NCBI RefSeq assembly: GCF_013149805.1 | Contig: NZ_JABEZT010000002.1 | Location: 607,099 to 668,035 of the forward strand | From: Isoptericola chiayiensis | GTDB taxonomy: Bacteria; Actinomycetota; Actinomycetes; Actinomycetales; Cellulomonadaceae | Length of the DNA stretch: 60,937 nucleotides | Reading direction: 5' to 3' | Shown here: positions 24,420-34,182 of the stretch, one piece after another | How the letters are laid out: each line of letters starts with the position of its first letter | Position numbering within the stretch: position 1 is the first letter of the stretch | The notes under the pieces: generated by a model | Database searches by the model: none | The model's input: only the letters and a program-made list of their open reading frames with translations | What the model was told of the DNA's origin: nothing | Position numbers and translations under genes: made by a program

Positions 24420-24563
24420 ATGCCCCTCTGGCTCATCCTCATCATCATCGGTGTCGTACTCCTCATCCTCGGCCTCACCGGGATCGCGGAGTTCCTGCTC
24501 TGGATCGGCGTCGCCGTGCTGGTGGTCAGCCTGGTCCTGGCCCTGGTGAGAAGGGCGAAGTAG
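24420..24563 (+). CDS. Tiny membrane protein B (47 aa)
   Basis: A 47-residue protein, MPLWLILIIIGVVLLILGLTG then EFLLWIGVAVLVVSLVLALV and tail RRAK. It has an excellent ribosome site (GAAGGAGG). A small hairpin (CGCGACA 24379-24385 with TGTCGCG 24391-24397) lies just upstream. It is a tandem paralogue of the 24153 gene, 111 bp away, and a strong terminator follows. Confidence 0.75.
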   Translation: MPLWLILIIIGVVLLILGLTGIAEFLLWIGVAVLVVSLVLALVRRAK

Positions 24564-24608
24564 CGACCTGATCGTCCAGCAGGACACACCCGGGAAGCAC
24601 CGGGTACG

Positions 24609-24648
24609 ACGCAGCGGGGCCGTCCCACGTGGGACGGCCCCGCTGCGT
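24609..24648. terminator. Bidirectional terminator before glyS
   Basis: A perfect 40-bp palindrome (20-bp arms) lies between the small membrane genes and the convergent glyS stop. Confidence 0.85.
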
Positions 24649-24668
24649 CGTGCGGAGTGGACCTGCGG

Positions 24669-26063
<1,395 letters not shown>

Positions 26064-26226
26064 GGATCACTCCTGGGTGTCGACCCCGCAGGTGGCTCCG
26101 GCGGGGCGTACGTTCACGGTGGGACCGGCGCCTCGCGGGCGCCGGTGGCCCAGCCTACCGGCATGCCGTCGAGCAGCCCTCGGGCCCGCGCGGCGGTAGC
26201 GTGACTGACGTCGCACCGGCCAGCTT

Positions 26227-26241
26227 TGACTTTCATTCTCA
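26227..26241 (+). promoter_or_regulatory. Zur box 1
   Basis: TGACTTTCATTCTCA matches 12 of 15 positions of the actinobacterial Zur consensus TGAAAATCATTTTCA (consensus from knowledge). It lies upstream of znuA. Confidence 0.6.
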
Positions 26242-26248
26242 ACCAGAG

Positions 26249-26263
26249 TGAGAATCGTTATCA
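26249..26263 (+). promoter_or_regulatory. Zur box 2, reaching the znuA start codon
   Basis: TGAGAATCGTTATCA matches 12 of 15 consensus positions. Its centre is 22 bp (two helical turns) from that of box 1. Its last base is the A of the znuA ATG, so binding would cover the translation start region. Confidence 0.65.
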
Positions 26264-27270
26264 TGACTCCTCGTGCCCGCCTCGGCCTCGCCGCCGCGCT
26301 CCCCCTCGGCCTCGTCCTGACCGCCTGCGCCACCGACGCCGGCAGCGACGACGCGGCCGCCGACGGCGTGCAGGTCCTCGCCTCGTTCTACCCCCTGCAG
26401 TACGTGGCCGAGCAGGTCGGCGGCGACCTCGTGAGCGTCGACAACCTCACTCCCCCGGCCGCCGAGCCGCACGACCTCGAGCTCGCCCCCGCCCAGGTGC
26501 GCGAGATCGGCGACGCCGACCTGGTCGTCTACCTCACCGGCTTCCAGCCGTCCGTCGACGAGGCCGTCGAGGCGCGCGCGCCGGAGCACGTCGTCGACGC
26601 CGCCGACGTCGTGCCCCTCGAGGAGAGCCCCGGCACCGTCGAGCACTTGGACGAGGCCGAGGACGCCGACGAGCACGACCACGAGGGCGAGACCGCGGAG
26701 GAGCACGCCGAGCACGCGGAGGACGACGGCCACGACCACGGCACGCTCGACCCGCACTTCTGGCTCGACCCGACCCTGCTGGAGCCGGTCGCCGACGCCG
26801 TCGCCGCCGAGCTCTCCGCGGCCGACCCGGACAACGCCGACACCTATGCCGCCAACGCCGAGACGCTGAAGGCCACCCTGGACGACCTCGACGCCGAGTA
26901 CGCCACGGCGCTGGAGCCCTGCGCCGACGAGACGCTCGTGACGAGCCACGCCGCGTTCGGGTACCTGGCCGAGCGCTACGGCCTGACCCAGATGGGCATC
27001 TCCTCGATCGACCCGGAGGCCGAGCCGTCTCCGGCGCGCCTGCGCGAGATCGGCGAGGTCGTCGAGGCGAACGACGTGCAGACCATCTTCACCGAGACGC
27101 TGACCAGCCCGAAGGTCGCCGAGACCCTGGCGGACGACCTGGGCGTCGCCACCGCGGTGCTCGACCCGCTCGAGGGCCTGTCCACCGAGGCCGAGGAGGC
27201 CGGCGACGACTACGTTGCTGTCATGGAGAACAACCTGGCCGCACTGACCGAGGGCCTGGGCTGCGCGTGA
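26263..27270 (+). CDS. znuA: Zinc ABC transporter substrate-binding lipoprotein
   Basis: A 335-residue extracytoplasmic zinc-binding lipoprotein. The signal peptide ends at LTAC with Cys22. The cluster A-1 fold follows, with a His/Asp/Glu-rich loop (EHDHEGETAEEH...DGHDHG) ahead of DPHFWLDPTLL, and later SHAAFGYLAERYGL. These are the usual zinc ligands and acquisition loop. ATG at 26263 is preferred; an in-frame GTG at 26248 lies inside the second Zur box. Its stop overlaps znuC. Confidence 0.95.
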   Translation: MTPRARLGLAAALPLGLVLTACATDAGSDDAAADGVQVLASFYPLQYVAEQVGGDLVSVDNLTPPAAEPHDLELAPAQVREIGDADLVVYLTGFQPSVDEAVEARAPEHVVDAADVVPLEESPGTVEHLDEAEDADEHDHEGETAEEHAEHAEDDGHDHGTLDPHFWLDPTLLEPVADAVAAELSAADPDNADTYAANAETLKATLDDLDAEYATALEPCADETLVTSHAAFGYLAERYGLTQMGISSIDPEAEPSPARLREIGEVVEANDVQTIFTETLTSPKVAETLADDLGVATAVLDPLEGLSTEAEEAGDDYVAVMENNLAALTEGLGCA

Positions 27271-28073
27271 CGACACCCGCCATCGACGCCCGCGGCGTCC
27301 ACGTCCACCTGGGCGCCAGCCACGTCCTGCGCGGGGTCGACCTGCGGGTCGAGCCCGGTGAGGTCGTGGCCCTGCTCGGCGCCAACGGCTCCGGCAAGTC
27401 CACGCTGGTGCGCACCGTCGTCGGGGTCCTGGAGCCCAGCCGGGGAGAGGTCAACCTGCTCGGCCACCGCCTCGGCAACGACGTGCCCTGGCAGCGCATC
27501 GGCTACGTGCCCCAGCGCATCAGCGCGGCCGCCGGCGTGCCCTCGACGGCGAGCGAGGTCGTCGCCTCCGGCCTCCTGCACGGCCGGCGCCTGTCGCTCC
27601 CCCGCGGCTGGCGGACGCTGGCGCGCGAGGCGCTCGACCAGGTCGGCCTGGCCGACCGCGCCGGGGACGCCATCGGCCAGCTCTCCGGCGGCCAGCAGCA
27701 GCGGGTCCTCATCGCACGCGCCCTGGTGCGCCGACCCGAGCTGCTGGTGCTCGACGAGCCGGTCGCCGGCGTCGACCGGCCGAGCCAGGAGGCGTTCGCC
27801 GCGACCATGACCCGACTGGTCGACGACGGCCTCACCGTCCTGGTGGTGCTGCACGAGCTGGGCGAGCTCGCCGACCTCATCACGCGCGCCGTCGTCCTGC
27901 GGCACGGCCAGGTGGTGCACGACGGCGCTCCCCCGCGCCCGCACGCCAGCCACGACGCCGCCGAGCACGAGCACCTGCACCCGCACACCTCCGAGCTGCC
28001 GGCGCTCGACGCGCGCCACGTCGGCCTGAGCGACGGACCCCTGGACGCCGGCGACCGGGAGGCCCGCCCATGA
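27267..28073 (+). CDS. znuC: Zinc ABC transporter ATP-binding protein
   Basis: A 268-residue ATPase with Walker A GANGSGKST, signature LSGGQQQR, Walker B LLVLDEP and H-loop VLHELGEL. The C-terminal tail is His-rich (HASHDAAEHEHLHPH), as often seen in zinc importers. The GTG start overlaps the znuA stop (GTGA) and its stop overlaps the znuB start (ATGA), so translation is coupled. Confidence 0.95.
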   Translation: MTTPAIDARGVHVHLGASHVLRGVDLRVEPGEVVALLGANGSGKSTLVRTVVGVLEPSRGEVNLLGHRLGNDVPWQRIGYVPQRISAAAGVPSTASEVVASGLLHGRRLSLPRGWRTLAREALDQVGLADRAGDAIGQLSGGQQQRVLIARALVRRPELLVLDEPVAGVDRPSQEAFAATMTRLVDDGLTVLVVLHELGELADLITRAVVLRHGQVVHDGAPPRPHASHDAAEHEHLHPHTSELPALDARHVGLSDGPLDAGDREARP

Positions 28074-28999
28074 GCGAGATCACCTACATGCTCACCGACC
28101 CGCTGATGCAGCGGGCGCTGCTGGCCGCGCTGCTGGTCGGCGCCGCCGCCCCGGTGGTCGGCACGTACCTGGTCCAGCGACGCCTGGCGCTGCTGGGTGA
28201 CGGCATCGGGCACGTCGCGCTGACCGGCGTGGCGCTCGGCTGGCTCATCGGGTCGGCGATGGGTCTGGTGCCGAACGACGTGCTGGCCGTCCCGGGCGCC
28301 GTGGTGACCGCCGTCATCGGCTCCGTCCTCATCGAGGTGGTCCGACGGCGGGGACGCACGTCGGGCGACCTGGCCCTGGCGATCATGTTCTACGGCGGCA
28401 TCGCCGGGGGCGTGCTCATCATCGGTATCGCGGGCGGCTCGTCCGGCAGCCTCATGGCGTACCTGTTCGGGTCGATCTCCACGGTCACCACGACCGACCT
28501 GGTCCTCACGGTCATCCTGTGCGCGCTGATCCTGGCCGTGGGTGTCGGCCTGCGGGCCGCGCTGTTCTCGGTCAGCCACGACGAGGAGTTCGCGATCTCC
28601 TCGGGGCTACCGGTCTGGGCGCTGAACATGGCGGTGGCCGTGCTGGCGGCCCTGACCGTCACGGTGGCGATGCGGGTGGTCGGGCTGCTGCTGGTCTCGG
28701 CGCTGATGATCGTGCCGGTCGCGATCGGCCAGCTCGTGACGCACTCGTTCCGCCGCACCATGGCGGTCGGGTCGGTGATCGGTGTCCTCGTGTGCGTCGT
28801 CGGGCTGAGCGTCACCTACTGGTACCCGGTCTCCCCCGGTGCCCTCATCGTGGTCCTCGCCATCGCGGTCTACGCCGTCGTGGCAGGCTTGCACCCGTTG
28901 CTCGCGCGCCGTCGGCCCGCCGGCGACCCGCACCCCGACATCCCCGACGACGTCGAGGTTGCCCCGAGAGCGTCCGCCCGAGGAGACTGCACACCATGA
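28070..28999 (+). CDS. znuB: Zinc ABC transporter permease
   Basis: A 309-residue ABC-3 family permease with eight or so helices. MQRALLAALLVGAAAPVVGTYLVQRRLALLGDGIGHVALTGVALGW is the typical ZnuB start, and ISSGLPVWALNMAVAVLAALTVTVAMRVVGLLLVSALMIVPVA is the core permease stretch. Its stop overlaps the zur start codon. Confidence 0.95.
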   Translation: MSEITYMLTDPLMQRALLAALLVGAAAPVVGTYLVQRRLALLGDGIGHVALTGVALGWLIGSAMGLVPNDVLAVPGAVVTAVIGSVLIEVVRRRGRTSGDLALAIMFYGGIAGGVLIIGIAGGSSGSLMAYLFGSISTVTTTDLVLTVILCALILAVGVGLRAALFSVSHDEEFAISSGLPVWALNMAVAVLAALTVTVAMRVVGLLLVSALMIVPVAIGQLVTHSFRRTMAVGSVIGVLVCVVGLSVTYWYPVSPGALIVVLAIAVYAVVAGLHPLLARRRPAGDPHPDIPDDVEVAPRASARGDCTP

Positions 29000-29406
29000 A
29001 CCAGCCGCTGCGCATGACCAAGCAGCGGGCCGCCGTCGCCGAGGCCCTGCAGGTCAGCGACGAGTTCCGCAGCGCCCAGCAGCTCCACGAGCTCCTGCGG
29101 GACCGTGGCGACGCCGTCGGGCTCGCCACCGTCTACCGCACGCTGCAGGCGCTGGCCGACGGCGGCGACGTGGACGTGCTGCGCACCGACGACGGCGAGG
29201 CCCTGTACCGCCGGTGCGCCCGGACCGAGCACCACCACCACCTGGTGTGCCGCTCGTGCGGGCGCGCGGTCGAGATCGACGGCCCCACCGTCGAGGCCTG
29301 GGCCGCCGAGGTGGGCTCCACCCACGGGTTCGCCGACATCGAGCACACCGTCGAGCTGTGGGGCACCTGCGCCGCCTGCCGCGCGTCCGCCGACCGGGCG
29401 AGTTAG
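28996..29406 (+). CDS. zur: Zinc-uptake regulator Zur (Fur family)
   Basis: A 136-residue repressor with an N-terminal winged helix (MTKQRAAVAEALQVSDEFRSAQQLHELL, then VGLATVYRTLQAL) and a metal/dimer domain containing EHHHHLVCRSC (His79-82, Cys85, Cys88) and CAAC (Cys125, Cys128) for structural zinc. Being last in the znu operon and next to Zur boxes identifies it as Zur rather than Fur. It should autoregulate. Its stop codon lies inside a DtxR-type box for the next operon. Confidence 0.93.
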   Translation: MNQPLRMTKQRAAVAEALQVSDEFRSAQQLHELLRDRGDAVGLATVYRTLQALADGGDVDVLRTDDGEALYRRCARTEHHHHLVCRSCGRAVEIDGPTVEAWAAEVGSTHGFADIEHTVELWGTCAACRASADRAS

Positions 29407-29421
29407 GCCAGGCATACCTCA
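29403..29421 (+). promoter_or_regulatory. DtxR/IdeR-type iron box before the siderophore operon
   Basis: The 19-mer TTAGGCCAGGCATACCTCA matches 14 of 19 positions of the IdeR consensus TTAGGTTAGGCTAACCTAA (consensus from knowledge). It overlaps the zur stop and lies 20 bp before the next ATG. CAGAAT at 29429-29434 could be the -10. Confidence 0.65.
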
Positions 29422-29440
29422 GCGGTGCAGAATGGGGCCC

Positions 29441-29986
29441 ATGGTCACCGCCCCGCTGCTCGCCGCCGCGTCCTCCGACGCCGAGCGGCACGGCGTGTTC
29501 ACGCTCGAGGGCTTCCCGTACTGGATCGTGTACGTCGCCGCGTTCGGCATCGTCATGGTCCGCGCCCAGGCCACGTACTGGCTGGGGCGCGGGGTCGCGC
29601 GCGGCATGGGCGGCACCCGCGTCGCGCACGTGCTGGCCTCCCCGCGCGCCACCCAGGTCATCGACCGCATCCACCGCTGGGGCCCTCCCGCGGTGACCTT
29701 CTCGTTCTTCACCGTCGGGGTGCAGACCGTGGTCAACCTCGCCGCCGGGTACCTGCGCATGCCGTTCGGGCGCTACCTGGTGGCACTCACGTTCGGCTGC
29801 CTCGTGTGGGCCGCGATCTGGACCACCGTCGGGACCGCCGTCGTCTGGGGCGCCGTCCTGCTGTTCCTGCACCACCCCGCCGTGCTCGCCGCGCTCGTCG
29901 TCCTCGCGCTGGGCCTGACCGCCTGGCTGCTGCACCGCCGTCGGACGCGCACCGACGCGGCGCAGCCGACGCCCGAGGAGGTGTGA
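29441..29986 (+). CDS. DedA/VTT-domain-like membrane protein in iron operon
   Basis: A 181-residue membrane protein with about five helices. IHRWGPPAVTFSFFTVGVQTVVNLAAGYLRMPFGRYLVALTFGCLVWAAIW resembles the VTT (SNARE-associated/DedA) core, where the family's conserved Arg and Gly positions lie. DedA proteins are implicated in lipid carrier flipping; a role in iron uptake is not established. Its stop overlaps the start of the permease gene (TGATG), which places it in the iron-regulated transcript. Confidence 0.72.
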   Translation: MVTAPLLAAASSDAERHGVFTLEGFPYWIVYVAAFGIVMVRAQATYWLGRGVARGMGGTRVAHVLASPRATQVIDRIHRWGPPAVTFSFFTVGVQTVVNLAAGYLRMPFGRYLVALTFGCLVWAAIWTTVGTAVVWGAVLLFLHHPAVLAALVVLALGLTAWLLHRRRTRTDAAQPTPEEV

Positions 29987-31023
29987 TGCTGACCTCCCCC
30001 GCCGCGGTGCCCACCAGCGCCGCCGAGCAGGTCGCCCGCCGCACCCGGCGACGGCTCCTCGCCTGCGTGCTGGCGCTGGTCGCCCTCGCCGTGGTGGTCG
30101 TGGCCAGCCTGGTGCTCGGGGTGCGCGACGTGTCGCTACCGGTCGTGTGGCAGGCGCTCACGGACCCCGTCGCCGGCGACGTCGACCACCGGGTCATCGC
30201 CGGCCAGCGCGTCCCGCGTGCCCTCGTGGGCCTGGCCGCCGGTCTCGCGCTCGGTGTCGCCGGCGCGGTGATCCAGGGCGTCACCCGCAACCCGATCGCC
30301 GACCCCGGTCTTCTCGGGCTGAACTCCGGCGCGTCGCTGGCCGTCGTCTGCGCCGTCTGGCTGCTCGGCCTGTCCGCGCCGTCGCAGTTCGTCTGGTTCG
30401 CGTTCCTCGGCGCCGCGGCGGCCGCAGCCCTGGTGTTCTCGATCGGCGCCGGGCAACCGGTCAAGCTGGCGCTCGTCGGCGCCACGGTCACCGCGCTCAT
30501 CACGCCGATGATCACGCTCGTGCTGCTGCGCGACCAGCAGGCGTTCAACCTCTACCGGTTCTGGGCCGTCGGGTCGCTCACCGGACGCGGGCTGGACACG
30601 CTGGTCGTCGTGCTGCCGTTCATCGCCGTCGGCGCCGTCCTCGCGGCAGGGCTCGCCCACCGTCTCAACATGCTCGCCCTCGGCGACGACATCGCCCGCG
30701 GCCTCGGTCAGCGGGTCGGGGTCACCCGGGCCGTGGCCGGGCTGACCATCGTGCTCCTGGCCGGGGCCGCGACGTCCCTCGCCGGACCGATCGCGCTGGT
30801 GGGTCTCGCCGTCCCCCACGCCGCCCGCCGCCTCGTCGGCACTGACTACCGCTGGGTGCTGCTGCTGTCCGCGCTGCTCGGGCCCGTCATGCTGCTCGGG
30901 GCGGACGTGATCGGCCGCCTGATCCTGCCGCACAGCGAGCTCGAGGCCGGCGTCGTCGCCGCCGCGATCGGCGCCCCCGTGCTCGTCGCGGTCGCCCGCG
31001 GCAAGAAGGTCTCGGGGGTCTGA
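29986..31023 (+). CDS. Iron-siderophore ABC transporter permease (FecCD family), first
   Basis: A 345-residue permease with about nine helices. RVPRALVGLAAGLALGVAGAVIQGVTRNPIADPGLLGLNSGASLAVV is the FecCD hallmark, and GLAVPHAARRLVGTDYRWVLLLSALLGPVMLLGADVIGRL the C-terminal one. It forms a heterodimer with the next protein. Confidence 0.93.
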   Translation: MLTSPAAVPTSAAEQVARRTRRRLLACVLALVALAVVVVASLVLGVRDVSLPVVWQALTDPVAGDVDHRVIAGQRVPRALVGLAAGLALGVAGAVIQGVTRNPIADPGLLGLNSGASLAVVCAVWLLGLSAPSQFVWFAFLGAAAAAALVFSIGAGQPVKLALVGATVTALITPMITLVLLRDQQAFNLYRFWAVGSLTGRGLDTLVVVLPFIAVGAVLAAGLAHRLNMLALGDDIARGLGQRVGVTRAVAGLTIVLLAGAATSLAGPIALVGLAVPHAARRLVGTDYRWVLLLSALLGPVMLLGADVIGRLILPHSELEAGVVAAAIGAPVLVAVARGKKVSGV

Positions 31024-31024
31024 C

Positions 31025-32089
31025 ATGACGACACGCCCCGTGGCCGCACCCGCGCCCGGCACCGCCTCCGCCGCCCCGGTGACGGCGCTGCGCCGTCACC
31101 GCCGTCGCCGCCTCCTCCTGGTCCTCGCCGTCCTGGCCGGCCTGATCGTCGCCCTGGCCACTCTCGCCCTCACGCTCGGCGCCGCCTCGCTCCCGCCGGG
31201 ACGCGCGCTGCTCGCCCTGTTCGGCGTCGGCGACGACGGCGACCTGTTCATCGTCCAGCGCCTGCGCCTGCCCCGGCTCCTCGCCGCCCTGCTGGCGGGC
31301 GCCGCCTTCGGGCTCGCCGGTGCACTGTTCCAGTCGACGCTGCGCAACCCGCTGGCCAGCCCCGACATCCTCGGCATCGCGACCGGCGCCTCGGTCGGCG
31401 CGGTCACCGTGATGCTGGGCCTCGGCCTGACCGGCCTCGCGGTCTCCGCCGGCGCGTTCGCCGGGGCGTCGGTCATCGCGCTGCTCATCTGGTTCTTCGC
31501 GTGGCGCCAGGGCCTGCACTCCATCCGCTTCGTCCTGGTCGGCGTCGGCTTCGCCTACCTCGCCTCGTCGATCCTGGCGTGGCTGCTCGCGAGCGCCGAC
31601 CAGCGCGAGGCCGCCTCGGCGCTCGTGTGGACGGTCGGCAGCGTGGCGGACGTCCGCGGCACGGAGCTCGCCGTCCTCGGGCTCGGGCTCGCCGTGCTGG
31701 CGCTCGTGGTCGCGTCGATCGCCCGCTGGCAGGCGCCGCTCGGCCTGGGAGACGACCACGCCCGCGGTCTCGGCGTGTCCACCGACGCCGCCCGTGTCGG
31801 TTCGCTGCTCGCAGCCGTCGCCCTGGTCGCGCTCGCCACCTCCGTCGTCGGGCCGCTGGCGTTCGTCGCGCTCGTCGCACCGGCCATCGCCCGGCGGCTG
31901 GTGGACGACGGCGGAGCGGCGCTGACCGTGTCCGTCGCCACGGGTGCCGCGCTGGTGCTCGCGGCCGACGTCGTCGCCGAGAACGGCCTGCTCGGCGTCA
32001 CCGCCCCCACCGGCATCGTCACCGGCCTCGTCGGCGCGCCGTACCTGCTGTGGCTCCTGGCCACCCACGAGAAGAGAGCCCGCGCATGA
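31025..32089 (+). CDS. Iron-siderophore ABC transporter permease (FecCD family), second
   Basis: A 354-residue permease, a paralogue of the preceding one. [45 protein letters not shown] is the family signature; GLGDDHARGLGVSTDAARVG and AFVALVAPAIARRLV follow. The first 35 residues are Arg/Ala-rich and cytoplasmic. It starts one base after the previous stop and overlaps the ATPase gene by four bases. Confidence 0.93.
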   Translation: MTTRPVAAPAPGTASAAPVTALRRHRRRRLLLVLAVLAGLIVALATLALTLGAASLPPGRALLALFGVGDDGDLFIVQRLRLPRLLAALLAGAAFGLAGALFQSTLRNPLASPDILGIATGASVGAVTVMLGLGLTGLAVSAGAFAGASVIALLIWFFAWRQGLHSIRFVLVGVGFAYLASSILAWLLASADQREAASALVWTVGSVADVRGTELAVLGLGLAVLALVVASIARWQAPLGLGDDHARGLGVSTDAARVGSLLAAVALVALATSVVGPLAFVALVAPAIARRLVDDGGAALTVSVATGAALVLAADVVAENGLLGVTAPTGIVTGLVGAPYLLWLLATHEKRARA

Positions 32090-32961
32090 TCGACACCCCG
32101 CACCGCGCACCACGGACCGCCACCCGCGGCGACCTGGTCGCGCACGGCGTCTCCATCGGGTACGACGGGCACCGGGTGATCGAGTCGCTCGACCTGACGC
32201 TGCCCGAGGGCAAGGTCACCGCCGTCGTCGGCCCCAACGCCTGCGGCAAGTCGACGCTGCTGCGCGGGCTCGCCCGGCTGCACCCGCTGGAGGCCGGGCG
32301 GGTCACGCTGGGCGACCTCGACGTGACCGCGATGCCGCGCAAGGAGCTGGCACGGTCCGTCGGCGTGCTGCCGCAGTCGTCCGTGGCCCCGGACGGGGTG
32401 CGGGTCGCCGAGCTGGTCGGCCGCGGCCGGTACCCGCACCAGGGGTGGTTCGGCCGGCACAGCAGCGACGACGACGCCGTGGTGATGCGGTCGCTCGAGG
32501 CCACCGGGGTCGCGGACCTGGCCGACCGGCCCGTGGCCGAGCTCTCGGGCGGGCAGCGTCAGCGCGTGTGGGTGGCGATGGTGCTCGCCCAGGAGACCGA
32601 CATCGTGCTGCTCGACGAGCCGACGACGTTCCTGGACGTCACCCACCAGATCGAGCTGCTGGACCTCCTGACCGACCTGAACGCCGAGCGGGGCACCACC
32701 GTGGTCATGGTGCTGCACGAGCTCAACCTCGCCGCCCGGTACGCGGACCACCTGGTGGTCATGTGCGCGGGTCGCGTGGTGGCGCAGGGCGCTCCGCAGG
32801 ACGTGCTCGACGAGCGCACCGTCCTCGAGGCGTTCGGTCTGGACGCGCGGGTCGTGCCGGACCCGGTGTCGGGGACGCCGATGATCGTGCCGGTCGGGCG
32901 GCACCGCCGTGCGGACGGTTCGCTCGCACCGGACGGCTCGACCGAGCCGCGCGGTGAGTGA
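32086..32961 (+). CDS. Iron-siderophore ABC transporter ATP-binding protein (FecE family)
   Basis: A 291-residue ATPase: Walker A GPNACGKST, Q-loop VLPQSS, signature LSGGQRQRVW, Walker B VLLDEPTTFLDV, H-loop VLHELN. The YPHQGWFGRHSSDDDAVV stretch is characteristic of siderophore ATPases. It completes the importer with the two permeases; the binding protein follows under its own iron box. Confidence 0.94.
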   Translation: MIDTPHRAPRTATRGDLVAHGVSIGYDGHRVIESLDLTLPEGKVTAVVGPNACGKSTLLRGLARLHPLEAGRVTLGDLDVTAMPRKELARSVGVLPQSSVAPDGVRVAELVGRGRYPHQGWFGRHSSDDDAVVMRSLEATGVADLADRPVAELSGGQRQRVWVAMVLAQETDIVLLDEPTTFLDVTHQIELLDLLTDLNAERGTTVVMVLHELNLAARYADHLVVMCAGRVVAQGAPQDVLDERTVLEAFGLDARVVPDPVSGTPMIVPVGRHRRADGSLAPDGSTEPRGE

Positions 32962-33016
32962 CGTCACATCACGATTCGTGCACGACGGCGGAACGGGCTT
33001 CCGCCCGTCTCGTCAG

Positions 33017-33035
33017 TGAGGTTAGCCTTTCCTCA
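33017..33035 (+). promoter_or_regulatory. DtxR/IdeR-type iron box before the binding-protein gene
   Basis: The 19-mer TGAGGTTAGCCTTTCCTCA matches 14 of 19 positions of the IdeR consensus and is itself nearly palindromic. It lies 45 bp before the GTG start. Confidence 0.7.
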
Positions 33036-33080
33036 TCCGTTCCACCTCGCGCTCCGGCGCGAGCACACCGAGGAGAATCC

Positions 33081-34148
33081 GTGCGTCTTCGCCGCTCCCT
33101 GAGCACCGCCGTCGGCCTCGCCGCGGCCACCGCCCTCACGCTGACCGCGTGCGCCTCCGAGTCGGAGCCCGACACCTCCGGCGAGGAGTCGACCACCGAG
33201 GAGTCCGCCGCTCCGGAGGGCGCCACCGACGAGTTCCCCGTGACCATCACGCACGCGCTCGGCGAGACCACCGTCGAGTCCGAGCCGCAGCGCGTCGCCA
33301 CCTGGGGCTGGGGCTCCACGGAGGCCGCCCTCGCGGTCGGCGTCGCCCCCGTCGGCGTCGCCGAGCAGGTCTTCACCGTCGGCGAGCAGGCCCTGCTGCC
33401 GTGGGTCGCCGAGGAGTACGAGGCGCTCGGCGCCGAGGACCCCGTGATCTTCAGCGACGCCGAGGCCGGCGCGACCGTCCCCTACGAGGAGTTCGTCGAG
33501 GCCGACCCCGACCTCATCCTCGCCCCGTACTCGGGTCTCACCGAGGAGCAGTACGACCTGCTCACGGAGATCGCGCCGGTCGTCGCCTACCCCGAGGCCC
33601 CCTGGACCACGCCGTGGGACGACATCATCACCGTCACCGCCGAGGCGCTCGGTCGCACCGACGCCGGCGAGCAGGTGCTGAGCGACGTCGACACGTACTT
33701 CGCCGACCTGGCCGCGGAGCACCCCGAGTTCGAGGGCAAGACGTTCGCCGCCATCAAGGACTCGCCCACCGAGGGGCTCGTGTACGTCTACACGCCGGCC
33801 GACCCGCGCGTCAGCATCCTCGAGGGCCTCGGCGTCGTCTCGGCCCCGTCCGTCGAGGAGCTGGACAGCTCCGACGGCGGCTTCTACTACACGCTCTCCT
33901 ACGAGGAGCTCGACAAGCTCGAGGCCGACTTCGTCGTCACGTACCTGTACGACGGCGAGGAGCCCGAGGCCTTCACCGGTTCCGAGGAGCTGCAGGCCAT
34001 CCCCGCGGTCGCCGACGGCGACGTCGTCATGATCGAGGGCAACGTCGCCACCTCGTCCGTCTCGCCGCCCACCGCGCTGTCCTACGACTGGGAGACCGGC
34101 GTGCCGGCCCTCGTCGAGCAGCTCGCCGGCATCTACGGCGAGAGCTGA
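33081..34148 (+). CDS. Iron-siderophore-binding lipoprotein
   Basis: A 355-residue solute-binding lipoprotein of the FepB/FhuD class. The signal peptide ends at LTAC with Cys24, followed by a Ser/Glu/Thr linker. FPVTITHALGETTVESEPQRVATWGWGSTEAALAVGVAPVGV is the typical opening; EFVEADPDLILAPYSGLTEEQYDLLTEIAPVVAYP is the siderophore-binding helix-loop region. GAGGAG lies upstream of the GTG. It has its own iron box, separate from the operon box, which allows it to be made in excess of the permeases. Confidence 0.93.
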   Translation: MRLRRSLSTAVGLAAATALTLTACASESEPDTSGEESTTEESAAPEGATDEFPVTITHALGETTVESEPQRVATWGWGSTEAALAVGVAPVGVAEQVFTVGEQALLPWVAEEYEALGAEDPVIFSDAEAGATVPYEEFVEADPDLILAPYSGLTEEQYDLLTEIAPVVAYPEAPWTTPWDDIITVTAEALGRTDAGEQVLSDVDTYFADLAAEHPEFEGKTFAAIKDSPTEGLVYVYTPADPRVSILEGLGVVSAPSVEELDSSDGGFYYTLSYEELDKLEADFVVTYLYDGEEPEAFTGSEELQAIPAVADGDVVMIEGNVATSSVSPPTALSYDWETGVPALVEQLAGIYGES

Positions 34149-34182
34149 CGCCTCGGTCCTCCAGACCCCGGGCCGAGACCCG

